Shown here piece by piece: positions 1-7,020 of a DNA stretch of 64,000 nt (its first letter is position 1; each line of letters begins with the position of its first letter). Source of the DNA: Dyadobacter luteus (GTDB lineage: Bacteria > Bacteroidota > Bacteroidia > Cytophagales > Spirosomataceae); contig NZ_QNUL01000007.1 of assembly GCF_003383615.1 (NCBI RefSeq), positions 62,001 to 126,000 of the forward strand, in the 5' to 3' direction. The notes beneath the pieces were generated by a model, which saw only the letters and a list, made by a program, of their open reading frames with translations, made no database searches and was not told where the DNA came from. Position numbers and translations under genes: made by a program.

Positions 1-234
1 TCCTATGCTTGCGGGTGGAAGTGTGGTAGGTTTGGGCGCTTCCTTCTGCCCTGCACGTGCTACAAACTCCCAATAATTACGCTGAATGGCATTTTCAGCA
101 TCCTGTAGTGAATCGAAAGATTTATAACGCGCATCCTCAAAACCCTTGATCTGCGCCTCACACTCCTTCCAGTCAGTGAAAACACCCGTTTGCCTTCCCT
201 GCCACACTACATAAAATTTAGTCTTTTTTGCCAT
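1..234 (-). CDS. Ribonuclease H1 N-terminal (viroplasmin-like) domain protein, partial
   Basis: Only the first 78 codons are in the window; the rest runs off the left edge. The protein starts MAKKTKFYVVWQGRQTGVF and continues with W21, G31 and a segment FDSLQDAENAI. This is the pattern of the caulimovirus viroplasmin-like domain that binds RNA/DNA hybrids at the N-terminus of eukaryotic and many bacterial RNase HI proteins (Y-V-V-x-x-G-x-x-T-G-V-F, then W). The Pro/Lys-rich stretch at residues 64-76 (KEAPKPTTLPP) looks like the linker to a catalytic RNase H domain, which would lie outside the window. The role would be removal of RNA from RNA/DNA hybrids. It lies 54 bp downstream of the pepT stop on the same strand, so co-transcription is possible. 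The catalytic domain itself is inferred. Confidence 0.85.
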   Translation of the reverse strand, partial: MAKKTKFYVVWQGRQTGVFTDWKECEAQIKGFEDARYKSFDSLQDAENAIQRNYWEFVARAGQKEAPKPTTLPPASIG

Positions 235-288
235 AAATTGATGTCAAACCTATTATCAGATTCTTTGCCTGAGAGCGACAGAATCTTG

Positions 289-1521
289 TCACGCTTCTTC
301 TTCCCAAACCTTACACAAATTCACAATCACCTCCACTGCCTTTTCCATATCCTGCACCGAAACCCACTCCAAACGTGAATGAAATGCGTGTTCGCCAGCA
401 AAAATATTAGGGCAAGGTAAACCCATGAAAGACAACCGCGATCCATCGGTACCACCCCGGATACTTCTGGCTGTGGTTTCTAGTCCACTTCGTTTCATTG
501 CTTTGATTGCATTCTCAATTACTTGCGGGTGCTGATCCAGGATTTTTTTCATGTTTCTGTATTGCTCCTTCACAACAAGTTGCGCAGAAGAACCGGGATA
601 ATGCTGAAGTACTTCATTAACAATACCTTGCAGCATGTCTTCTTTTTCTTTTAAACCTTCTTCAGTAAAATCACGTATGATAAACTCTATAATCGCCTGC
701 TCCTGAATACCTTCAAAATGAACGGGATGAATAAACCCTTCCTTATCCTGAGTTGTTTCCGGCGACAAACTATCTTTGGGTAAAGAGGCCAGAATATCAC
801 CCGCAATTTTCAGCGCGTTTTCCAATTTTCCAAATGCATAACCCGGATGCGTACTCACACCGGTGATGGTAATTCTGGCACCATCTGCGGAGAAAGTTTC
901 ATCTTCCAGTGTACCCACAGCTTCCCCATCCACAGTGTAGCCATAATCTGCACCCAATTTTGCAAGATTCACCTGCTCTGTCCCACGCCCTACCTCTTCA
1001 TCTGGTGTAAACAAAATTTTGATATCCCCATGTTTGATCTCCGGATGCTGCATCAGATACCAGGCTGCCGTCATGATCTCAGCAACTCCCGCTTTGTTGT
1101 CAGCTCCGAGTAATGTAGTGCCGCTTGCTGTGACGATATCATTGCCAATCTGATTTTCGAGATCATGCAACTCATTCTTACGTAATATCTGTGTAGGGTC
1201 GTCGGGCAATACAATATCCGTTCCGTCCCAATGCTGATGTACAATTGGCTTCACATTTGCACCGGTCACGTCAGGTGAAGTATCGACATGTGAGCAGAAG
1301 CATATTACCGGAACATTCGGCTTATTGGAATTACCCGCAATTGTGGCATATACATAACCATGCTCATCCAAATGAGCATCGGCAATACCCATTTCCTGCA
1401 ATTCCACCACAAGCAGATTGCTCAGATCACGCTGCTTTGCAGTACTCGGAAAGGTTTCAGAATGCGGATCAGATTGCGTATCAATTTGCACGTAGCGGAG
1501 AAAACGGTTGAGAACGGACAT
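289..1521 (-). CDS. pepT: Peptidase T (tripeptide aminopeptidase)
   Basis: Cytosolic M20B-family zinc aminopeptidase that removes the N-terminal residue from tripeptides. The 410 residues match the family length of about 405-410. Metal-site motifs seen: SHVDTSPD (H78, D80), GADNKAG (bridging D141), PDEEVGRG (E175 and E176) and a C-terminal histidine in AGEHAFHSR. GGTDGSRLS also fits M20B enzymes. The ATG start gives MSVLNRFLRYVQIDTQS, the usual PepT N-terminus. Upstream is an intergenic block of repeats; downstream, 54 bp away, is the RNase H1-like gene. Nothing in the sequence suggests special regulation. Confidence 0.96.
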   Translation of the reverse strand: MSVLNRFLRYVQIDTQSDPHSETFPSTAKQRDLSNLLVVELQEMGIADAHLDEHGYVYATIAGNSNKPNVPVICFCSHVDTSPDVTGANVKPIVHQHWDGTDIVLPDDPTQILRKNELHDLENQIGNDIVTASGTTLLGADNKAGVAEIMTAAWYLMQHPEIKHGDIKILFTPDEEVGRGTEQVNLAKLGADYGYTVDGEAVGTLEDETFSADGARITITGVSTHPGYAFGKLENALKIAGDILASLPKDSLSPETTQDKEGFIHPVHFEGIQEQAIIEFIIRDFTEEGLKEKEDMLQGIVNEVLQHYPGSSAQLVVKEQYRNMKKILDQHPQVIENAIKAMKRSGLETTARSIRGGTDGSRLSFMGLPCPNIFAGEHAFHSRLEWVSVQDMEKAVEVIVNLCKVWEEEA

Positions 1522-1522
1522 G

Positions 1523-1610
1523 GGGTTAGGAGTTAAAAATGAGAAGTTAAGAATTAGGAGTTAAGACTTGGTAGTTAAGAAGTTAGAAGGAGTTTTAGGA
1601 GTTAGTTTTC
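1523..1610. repeat. Degenerate AGTTAAG/AGTTAGGAG periodic tract
   Basis: Directly before the pepT start, about 88 bp consist of imperfect repeats of a 7-10 nt word such as GGAGTTA, GAAGTTAAG and GGAGTTAAG. The repeats are not exact, so a microsatellite algorithm might miss them. No function is assigned. Similar word-like tracts with other units occur in other gaps of this window. Confidence 0.6.
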
Positions 1611-1618
1611 AGGCAATC

Positions 1619-1745
1619 CCCTTAGGGATGCAATTTTGATAGGAATAAAACGTCTCAACAAAATTCCGGAGTAACATTGCATGCTTACAGCATTTCGAAT
1701 TCATTTCATACTTATTCGGCTACCGAAATTGCATCTCTACCGAGA
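1619..1745. repeat. Palindromic intergenic repeat, copy 1
   Basis: The first of three related elements between pepT and the MazG-like gene. The left end reads CCCTTAGGGATGCAATTTTG. The middle holds the shared words AACGTCTCAAC and AATTCCGGAGT. The right end, CTACCGAAATTGCATCTCTA, is close to the reverse complement of the left end. The element is therefore an imperfect long palindrome of about 125 bp, with no coding capacity. Confidence 0.7.
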
Positions 1746-1828
1746 TTAGTAAATACATCAAACATCTTGCCATCGTGCCAATAATTCATACGGTAGATTA
1801 ACACAATTACACCCCGCACAAACAATTC

Positions 1829-1966
1829 TCTCAGGGATGTAATTTTGGTAAAATGAAACGCCACAGCAAATCCCGGAGTGCTGTAGGTACGTAACGTTGC
1901 ATGCTTACAGCATTTTCGGATTCCTTACGTATTCTAATCCGCTACCAAAATGCATCCCGATGGGAT
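1829..1966. repeat. Palindromic intergenic repeat, copy 2
   Basis: The most complete copy. It opens with TCAGGGATGTAATTTTGGTA and contains ATCCCGGAGTGCTGTAGGTA, followed by CGTAACGTTGCATG. It closes with CTACCAAAATGCATCCCGAT, the reverse complement of the opening, so the termini form an inverted repeat of about 18 bp. The inner part, around TGCTGTAGG / TTACAGCA, is a second nested inverted repeat. Confidence 0.75.
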
Positions 1967-1991
1967 TCAAATATTCGATTCATTGTAAAAT

Positions 1992-2088
1992 AATTCCGTA
2001 GGGATGCAATTTTGGTAGAAAAATAAAACGTCTCAACCAAATCCCGGAGTGCCGTAGGTACGTAACGTTACATACCTACGGCATTTCC
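1992..2088. repeat. Palindromic intergenic repeat, copy 3 (half element)
   Basis: Starts ATTCCGTAGGGATGCAATTT, shares the AACGTCTCAACC and ATCCCGGAGTGCCGTAGGTA words with copies 1 and 2, and contains the best-kept inner hairpin: TGCCGTAGGTA pairs with TACCTACGGCA around CGTAACGTTACA. The right terminal arm seems to be missing, since the sequence runs directly into the 3' end of the next gene. Confidence 0.75.
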
Positions 2089-2120
2089 TATTTGTACCTC
2101 ATTTCCTATACCGACAAATA

Positions 2121-2585
2121 TCACCCTATAATCCCCGACAAATTGGCCGGTGAATAATTAATATTTTTCAAAGTCTTATCGTCTGCCGTACGGTAGACCA
2201 GATATTTACCTGAATCCTCTTTGTAATAACATTCCGTACCTTTTGCCTTATAATGTTCCACAGTCGCTTCTGCCTCTTCGATAGTCAGACAAGCCTTTGA
2301 CATATTGGATCTCTGTACCTCATCAAATAGTTCTCTGAACTTATCCCCCAAGCCAAATTCCAGCACAGCACCTGACAATACATACTGAAGATCGCAAAGT
2401 GCATCAGCTACTTCAACAATATCCTTTTCCAGGATCGCTACTTCCAGTTCTTTCAATTCTTCCGCCAGCAATGCTACACGCAGTTTACTTCTTTCCTCTG
2501 AAGGAATTGTTGGCTGATCGAGAATGGGATGTTTGAAGGTACGGTGAAATTCCGCTACCTGGTTCAGGCTATCCAATTGTTGCAT
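2121..2585 (-). CDS. MazG-like nucleoside triphosphate pyrophosphohydrolase
   Basis: A 154-residue all-alpha NTP pyrophosphohydrolase (MazG / phosphoribosyl-ATP pyrophosphohydrolase superfamily). The EELKELE motif at residues 41-47, followed by DIVEVADALCDLQYV, provides the EExxE and ExxD metal ligands that bind Mg2+ in this fold. Such enzymes hydrolyse (d)NTPs to monophosphates plus pyrophosphate, often as house-cleaning of unusual nucleotides. The substrate cannot be read from the sequence. The HisE activity of histidine synthesis is possible but unlikely, because no his genes are nearby and the protein is longer than HisE. It starts with ATG and is followed downstream by the palindromic repeat block. 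Confidence 0.8.
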   Translation of the reverse strand: MQQLDSLNQVAEFHRTFKHPILDQPTIPSEERSKLRVALLAEELKELEVAILEKDIVEVADALCDLQYVLSGAVLEFGLGDKFRELFDEVQRSNMSKACLTIEEAEATVEHYKAKGTECYYKEDSGKYLVYRTADDKTLKNINYSPANLSGIIG

Positions 2586-2680
2586 AATAGTAAATTGTTA
2601 AAATAGCGCTTTGGGCACCAAGCCTTTAGCTAATGATTTATTGTTTGTGGATTATGACTAAAAAAGACACCAACCTACTC

Positions 2681-3250
2681 CTAAATTCCTAGATTGGTTT
2701 TGAATAATTTGACCGCTATGGCCAACAGGATTACACCAAAAACTTTCCTTAAAACTTCAATTCCTCCGGGTCCCAGCTTATTTTCAAGCCAATTGGAAGA
2801 TTTCAGAACAAGGTATACGAAGATGAGGTTGAGTAAAACCCCAACCAGTATATTTTGAATTTCGTAGGCTGACCGCAACGCAAGCAACGTCGTCATCGTG
2901 CCGGCTCCTGCAATAATAGGAAAAGCAATGGGGACTATTGAGGCTGCTCCGGTATCAATGCTTCCATGTTTGAAAATATCCCGACCCAGGATCATTTCCA
3001 ACCCTAACAGAAAAAGTATAATCGCCCCGGCAATCGCAAAAGATGCCACATCGACCCCAAACAGCCTCAACAATTTCTCTCCTAAAAAGAGAAACAATAC
3101 CATGATACAGCCGGCAACAAGTGTGGCTTTTTCAGACTCTATTTTCCCCAGTTTTTTACGAAAATCGACGATCACTGGTATAGAACCAAGTACGTCAATC
3201 ACAGAAAACAAGATAAGAGATACCGAAACAATTTCCTTCAAACTAAACAT
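2681..3250 (-). CDS. MarC family integral membrane protein
   Basis: A 189-residue, very hydrophobic protein with about six transmembrane segments, of the usual size for the MarC/UPF0056 family. The family-typical features are an N-terminal SVIDVLGSIPVIVDF segment (the D-x-x-G-x-x-P pattern), PIAFPIIAGAGTMTTLL in the middle (FP-x-x-AGPG-like) and a Gly-rich C-terminal helix. It sits in the inner membrane. Despite the name, a role in multidrug resistance is not supported in other bacteria and the transported substrate is unknown. It lies in a minus-strand row but is separated from both neighbours by about 80-100 bp. Confidence 0.88.
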   Translation of the reverse strand: MFSLKEIVSVSLILFSVIDVLGSIPVIVDFRKKLGKIESEKATLVAGCIMVLFLFLGEKLLRLFGVDVASFAIAGAIILFLLGLEMILGRDIFKHGSIDTGAASIVPIAFPIIAGAGTMTTLLALRSAYEIQNILVGVLLNLIFVYLVLKSSNWLENKLGPGGIEVLRKVFGVILLAIAVKLFKTNLGI

Positions 3251-3332
3251 AGGAGTGCCTTTTTGCCCGCAAAGTTGAACAAAAGGTGTTGTTTACACAA
3301 CGTTTTCCCGGTTTGGAATGAAATAAAAAGGC

Positions 3333-4046
3333 TTACACGCTACCACTCGGCAGGAAGTTCAGGAAGGTATTAAATTGCTTTTTGTACTTGTCTTCGTCAA
3401 TTTTATAGAAGTATGCTCCCTTTTTAGAATAGCCCCTCTGTTTTTCATCTAATTTAATCAACAAATTGGTAGACAACAGTTTGCGACTAAAATTCCTCTT
3501 ATCCAATTCAGTTCCGAAAATGGCCTCGTAGAGTTTCTGCAACTGAGGAATCGTGAACTTTTCCGGCAGTAATTCAAAACCGATCGGATGCTGGGAAGCT
3601 TTATAGCGCAGATGCTGAATCGCCATATTCACCATAGCTTCATGGTCAAAAAGCAACTTAGGTAAATCCTGCATGGCAAACCACTGTGCTTCGTAATTCT
3701 TGGATATTTTGTGATCATAGTCTTCTACATTGATCAGCGCGAAATAAGCGACCGATACAGTCCGCTCCACAGGATCACGTTGCGGACTTCCGAAAGTATA
3801 CAGCTGTTCGAGATAAATCTCTGTCAGGTCTGTAAGTTCGTACAAAATCCTGCCCGATGCCTCCTCCAGACTCTCATCCGGCTGCACCCACCCTCCCATC
3901 AACGACCAGGTATGCTGCTCTTCTTCTATACCACGCTTCACCAGAAGCAGTTTAAGTTGTTCTCCGTCAAAACCAAAAATGATGGAATCCAGGGCTACCA
4001 GACATTTCGTCTGACGTTCATATTGTTTTAATATATCTAATCGCAC
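3333..4046 (-). CDS. Nudix-like transcriptional regulator (Nudix domain plus winged helix)
   Basis: A 237-residue protein with an N-terminal Nudix fold (about residues 15-140) and a C-terminal winged-helix region (about 150-230) containing FTIPQLQKLYEAIFG, a helix-turn-helix-like segment. The Nudix box, around residues 52-74, is degenerate: GWVQPDES is present, but the catalytic RExxEE core reads RILYEL and the following Gly is Asp. This suggests a sensor domain without hydrolase activity, as in NrtR/AraR-type regulators known from bacteria, including Bacteroidota. The ligand is unknown. The start codon is GTG; no upstream ATG is in frame. No sugar or NAD genes adjoin it, so the regulon cannot be guessed. 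Confidence 0.82.
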   Translation of the reverse strand: MRLDILKQYERQTKCLVALDSIIFGFDGEQLKLLLVKRGIEEEQHTWSLMGGWVQPDESLEEASGRILYELTDLTEIYLEQLYTFGSPQRDPVERTVSVAYFALINVEDYDHKISKNYEAQWFAMQDLPKLLFDHEAMVNMAIQHLRYKASQHPIGFELLPEKFTIPQLQKLYEAIFGTELDKRNFSRKLLSTNLLIKLDEKQRGYSKKGAYFYKIDEDKYKKQFNTFLNFLPSGSV

Positions 4047-4150
4047 GTAGTCGTTATTGGAAACTGGTTATAAAAAATTGGAAAAGGGTTCGAGCCGAAT
4101 TAAATCCAAAACAAAGTTAAAAAAACCAAAAAGGTGTGTAACTACTCAAT

Positions 4151-5224
4151 TCAGGAATGAGAAATTGAAAACAAAAAATTCCGTAACAGCGAAATGTCTG
4201 TCATTGTAATGGCCGGAAAGTTCGCAATACGAAAACTGGTATCTTTCCATTTACCGTATCCATTGCCCAATTGCAACCCGGCCTGTTTGGCTCCCGCCTT
4301 AATTTTTGTAATTGTCTCCCTGTCGGCCTGCACGGCAATTACGGTATCTGAACGAACCGCTTCATTAGAAATCAGCAGCTCGTAACCATGATCAGTCAGA
4401 AATGTGTACCACTCCCTAGCGCGGTTATGTAATTCGACTGCGGTTTCATCAATACCCGGAACCTGCTGCATCACGCGCCCCAACAAATATATACCTAATG
4501 TATTAGGCGTATAGGGAGTTTGAAACTTGATAAAGTTCTCCCTGACAAATAAAAAGCTGTTGTAAAAATTACGGTCTCCAATATGTTCGGCGCGCGCTAC
4601 AGCAGCCGGTGAAACCACCATCACACCCAGCCCGGCCGGCAACCCAAAGCATTTCTGTACAGAAGCATACCATACATCCGCATCCATCCACGGTAAAGCA
4701 ACACCCGCCATCGAAGAAGTAGCATCCACTGCGATCAGCTGTTGCGTATGACCTCGTAATGCCGATAAAAACGAAACCGGTAACATCGTTCCATTGGACG
4801 TTTCGCTGTGTGTCACACAAATTACGTCGTGTCCCAGATCAATCTGCAAACCTGACACATCCGGCACTTCATTAATCCCGAATTCCCATCCTTCGGCCCC
4901 CGGTTTAATCTTCTGTGTATATTCAAGCCACTTCGCACCAAATGCTCCGTTGTAAATATGTAGACTCGACGTACCTACAAGCGACTGCGCAATGATTTCC
5001 CAGCATTCTGTCGCAGAACAAACCAGATATACTTCATAGTCAACAGGAACCGACAATGTTTCTTTGAGAGAAACGATTGTACTTTCAAGCATTTCCATAA
5101 ACACATCGCTGCGGTGGTTCACACTGAGCACACCACTTTTGTAAGCGTCGTGCAAATAGTTTTCCGCTTGCGGATATACCTTGGATGGACCGGGATAAAA
5201 AGAAATTACAGGGTTCATTGACAT
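4151..5224 (-). CDS. Class V aminotransferase, phosphoserine aminotransferase-like
   Basis: A 357-residue PLP-dependent fold-type I enzyme. It opens ISFYPGPSKVYP, like phosphoserine aminotransferases and alanine-glyoxylate aminotransferases (the N-terminal GP segment). A DATSSMAG motif supplies the PLP-ring Asp, and WYASVQKCFGLPAGLG holds the Schiff-base lysine. The likely reaction is transamination of phosphohydroxypyruvate or a related alpha-keto acid. True SerC proteins differ in detail, and no serA is nearby, so the serine-pathway role is only probable. A second in-frame ATG two codons downstream is an equal start candidate. A strong terminator separates it from dapA upstream. Confidence 0.82.
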   Translation of the reverse strand: MSMNPVISFYPGPSKVYPQAENYLHDAYKSGVLSVNHRSDVFMEMLESTIVSLKETLSVPVDYEVYLVCSATECWEIIAQSLVGTSSLHIYNGAFGAKWLEYTQKIKPGAEGWEFGINEVPDVSGLQIDLGHDVICVTHSETSNGTMLPVSFLSALRGHTQQLIAVDATSSMAGVALPWMDADVWYASVQKCFGLPAGLGVMVVSPAAVARAEHIGDRNFYNSFLFVRENFIKFQTPYTPNTLGIYLLGRVMQQVPGIDETAVELHNRAREWYTFLTDHGYELLISNEAVRSDTVIAVQADRETITKIKAGAKQAGLQLGNGYGKWKDTSFRIANFPAITMTDISLLRNFLFSISHS

Positions 5225-5283
5225 TTGCTATATGCTGATGAAAAGTGAAATGTAAGCAGTAAAATTGAAAAGTGGTATGAGAA

Positions 5284-5326
5284 ATAAAAAAGTGAGACAT
5301 AAGAACGGATTCTTTTGTCTCACTTT
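5284..5326 (-). terminator. Intrinsic terminator downstream of dapA
   Basis: A perfect 11-bp stem AAAGTGAGACA / TGTCTCACTTT, then one T:T mismatch, then a second 5-bp stem AAGAA / TTCTT with a 4-nt loop. On the minus strand the hairpin is followed by TTTTTTA. It therefore ends the dapA transcript before the aminotransferase start. Confidence 0.8.
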
Positions 5327-5366
5327 CTATTTCAATATTCTTTTTTGGAGATGCATCGTACGATTA

Positions 5367-5397
5367 CGTTCAGACCGCAAAAAATGCGTTCAGACCG
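5367..5397 (-). repeat. Tandem pair of the word GTTCAGACCG behind dapA
   Basis: CGTTCAGACCG occurs twice with a 20-bp period (5367-5377 and 5387-5397). On the coding strand of dapA the first copy (CGGTCTGAACG) begins 6 nt after the stop codon. The same word pair, in the same relation to the gene end, follows nnr at 36.85 kb. Confidence 0.7.
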
Positions 5398-5403
5398 TAA
5401 TTA

Positions 5404-6294
5404 TCAGATAAACCCTTCTCTCTTCATTGCATTTTCAAGCTGAGCGCCAAGTTTGTCTGTAGCTTTAAGCAACGGCAAACGAACATCTGAGCTACAAATA
5501 CCTTTAATTTCAAGACATTTTTTAATCCCCACGGGATTTGATTCAATATAAAGCAGCGTGTCAAACTCCAGGAACGCGAGCTGTAATTTTGCTGCTTCAG
5601 GGAATCGTCCTTCCAGCGCATGCCAGGTAAGGTCTGTGAATTCGCGCGGGAATGCATTGGCAATCACCGAAATCACCCCATGCCAGCCTACACTCACCAT
5701 GGTTGTTACCAGGTTGTCGTCACCGGAAAGCAGGATAAAATCCTCAGGTACACGTGCAGCCAGTTCCATACTTTGCTCAATGCTTCCACCAGCATCTTTG
5801 ATACCGATGATGTTCGGATGAGCAGAAAGCGCAACAATCGTATCCGCTTTCATGTTGATTACCGTTCTGCCCGGGACATTATAAAGCAAAACCGGAACAG
5901 GGGAAGCATCTGCGATAGCAGTGAAATGCGCTATAATCCCGTCCTGAGAGGGTTTGTTATAATAAGGACAAACCGACAGGATTGCATCAACGCCTGAAAA
6001 GTCAGTGTTACTGATCGTTTCCAGAACGGCTCTTGTATCGTTTCCGCCTACACCATATACGATAGGCAGCGACTTGGTGTTGTTTTTGATCGTAAAAGCA
6101 AGGATGTCCTTCTTTTCCTTTGAAGTAACTGTTGGAGACTCACCGGTGGTGCCTTGTACAACAAGATAATCTACACCTCCGTCAGTAACAAGGTCAATGA
6201 GTTTTTTCAGACCAGGGTAATCGATTTCATTCTTTTCATCAAAAGGTGTAATCAGCGCTGCTCCAACCCCTTTGAAACGTGAGTCCAATGGCAT
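5404..6294 (-). CDS. dapA: 4-hydroxy-tetrahydrodipicolinate synthase
   Basis: Condenses pyruvate with aspartate semialdehyde in the cytosol, the first committed step of lysine/diaminopimelate synthesis. dapF lies elsewhere in this window. The start chosen gives MPLDSRFKGVGAALITPF and 296 residues, the family length. An in-frame ATG 36 bp further upstream would lie inside the promoter-like element at 6328-6335. Motifs seen: QGTTGESPT (phosphate/Thr-Thr triad region), LLYNVPGRT (Tyr of the proton relay and Arg binding the semialdehyde), IIGIKDAGG (Schiff-base lysine) and LLSGDD. Transcription is monocistronic: own promoter and a strong terminator downstream. Confidence 0.96.
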   Translation of the reverse strand: MPLDSRFKGVGAALITPFDEKNEIDYPGLKKLIDLVTDGGVDYLVVQGTTGESPTVTSKEKKDILAFTIKNNTKSLPIVYGVGGNDTRAVLETISNTDFSGVDAILSVCPYYNKPSQDGIIAHFTAIADASPVPVLLYNVPGRTVINMKADTIVALSAHPNIIGIKDAGGSIEQSMELAARVPEDFILLSGDDNLVTTMVSVGWHGVISVIANAFPREFTDLTWHALEGRFPEAAKLQLAFLEFDTLLYIESNPVGIKKCLEIKGICSSDVRLPLLKATDKLGAQLENAMKREGFI

Positions 6295-6327
6295 TATATT
6301 CTTATATAATTGGTTAATTTCAAAATG

Positions 6328-6335
6328 CAAATGTA
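6328..6335 (-). promoter_or_regulatory. Candidate -7 element of the dapA promoter
   Basis: On the minus strand this reads TACATTTG, a full match to the Bacteroidota primary sigma -7 consensus TAnnTTTG. It places transcription start roughly 25-30 nt before the chosen ATG at 6294. No convincing -33 TTTG lies at the expected distance. Confidence 0.45.
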
Positions 6336-6601
6336 ACGAAGTAATCTGTAATATGTATTTAAAATTGGGGGACTTTTGGGTTTAGCGGAATATTTTGACG
6401 GAGGTGTATATAAAGCCTGATTTTACTTATATGGCTATGCCACCCTTCTTGTTCACTCCTAAGGTATCAGTTACTTCTTACAAACAAGTAGTTGATATAC
6501 AATCTTGCACCTCTACGAAGTATAACTATACGATAAAAAAATAACACCTTTTTTAGTTTATTAAAAAATTTATTGTCCATTTATTAATTTCAAATTCCAT
6601 T

Positions 6602-6633
6602 ACCTGATAAGGCACTTAAGGACCTGATAAGGC
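6602..6633. repeat. 12-nt direct repeat ACCTGATAAGGC
   Basis: Two exact copies with a 20-bp period (two helical turns), upstream of the T9SS cargo gene. The spacing is compatible with a protein-binding site, but nothing identifies the protein. Confidence 0.4.
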
Positions 6634-6965
6634 GATGAAAAAACCCGATTAATCCCTCCACGTTATGAAACTATCAGTACATTTTTGGGCTTTATCGCCT
6701 CCTCCGATTTCCTGCATCGCACCATGCAACAGCCTCTATTCACAGTGTAGATTCAGCTTCCGGCAAAAGGAACTCATGAAAGTTCTGTAACACTGTATTT
6801 ACTGATTTTGAGGCTGCTGATCAGATGGTATTTCCTGGTCTTGTACTATGCTCTGAAGCGCAAGCATTTCTATAAGTGCCTGTTACCTGCTGTAGCTTAA
6901 TCACTCATGTTTCACGATAACCCAACGCTATGGTATAGACTTATCCTTTTAAAATCCAAAGACCA

Positions 6966-6984
6966 ATTTGTCTGTAAGACAAGT
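6966..6984. promoter_or_regulatory. Inverted repeat upstream of T9SS cargo gene
   Basis: TTGTCT-GTA-AGACAA is a perfect inverted repeat with a 3-nt centre. It extends to 8 of 9 matching positions per arm (ATTTGTCT / AGACAAGT region). It ends about 37 bp before the ATG at 7021. It could be an operator or a small RNA hairpin. Confidence 0.3.
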
Positions 6985-7020
6985 TGATGAACAATTAATC
7001 CTCCTCTAAAACTTATTGAA

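Larger units (their letters stand above)
6295..7020. other. 726-bp stretch without a recognisable gene
   Basis: Lies between the divergent dapA and the T9SS cargo gene. It holds the dapA promoter-like element at 6328-6335, a 12-nt direct repeat ACCTGATAAGGC at 6602-6613 and 6622-6633 (period 20), a weak long-range inverted repeat AGGCGAT / ATCGCCT (6630-6636 / 6694-6700) and an inverted repeat near the next gene (6966-6984). A 41-codon frame starting at 6665 has no recognisable features and is probably chance. No RNA gene was seen. Confidence 0.6.

Noticed and set aside
2121..2585. MazG-like gene as hisE
   Set aside because: No histidine genes nearby and the length and motif spacing fit the general NTP pyrophosphohydrolase group better.
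5367..5397. Tandem word pairs as a CRISPR-like array
   Set aside because: Only two 10-11 bp units with about 10 bp between them and no cas genes.
6665..6790. 41-codon frame in the long gene-free stretch
   Set aside because: No motif, no promoter, random-looking composition (many Ser, Pro, Cys).
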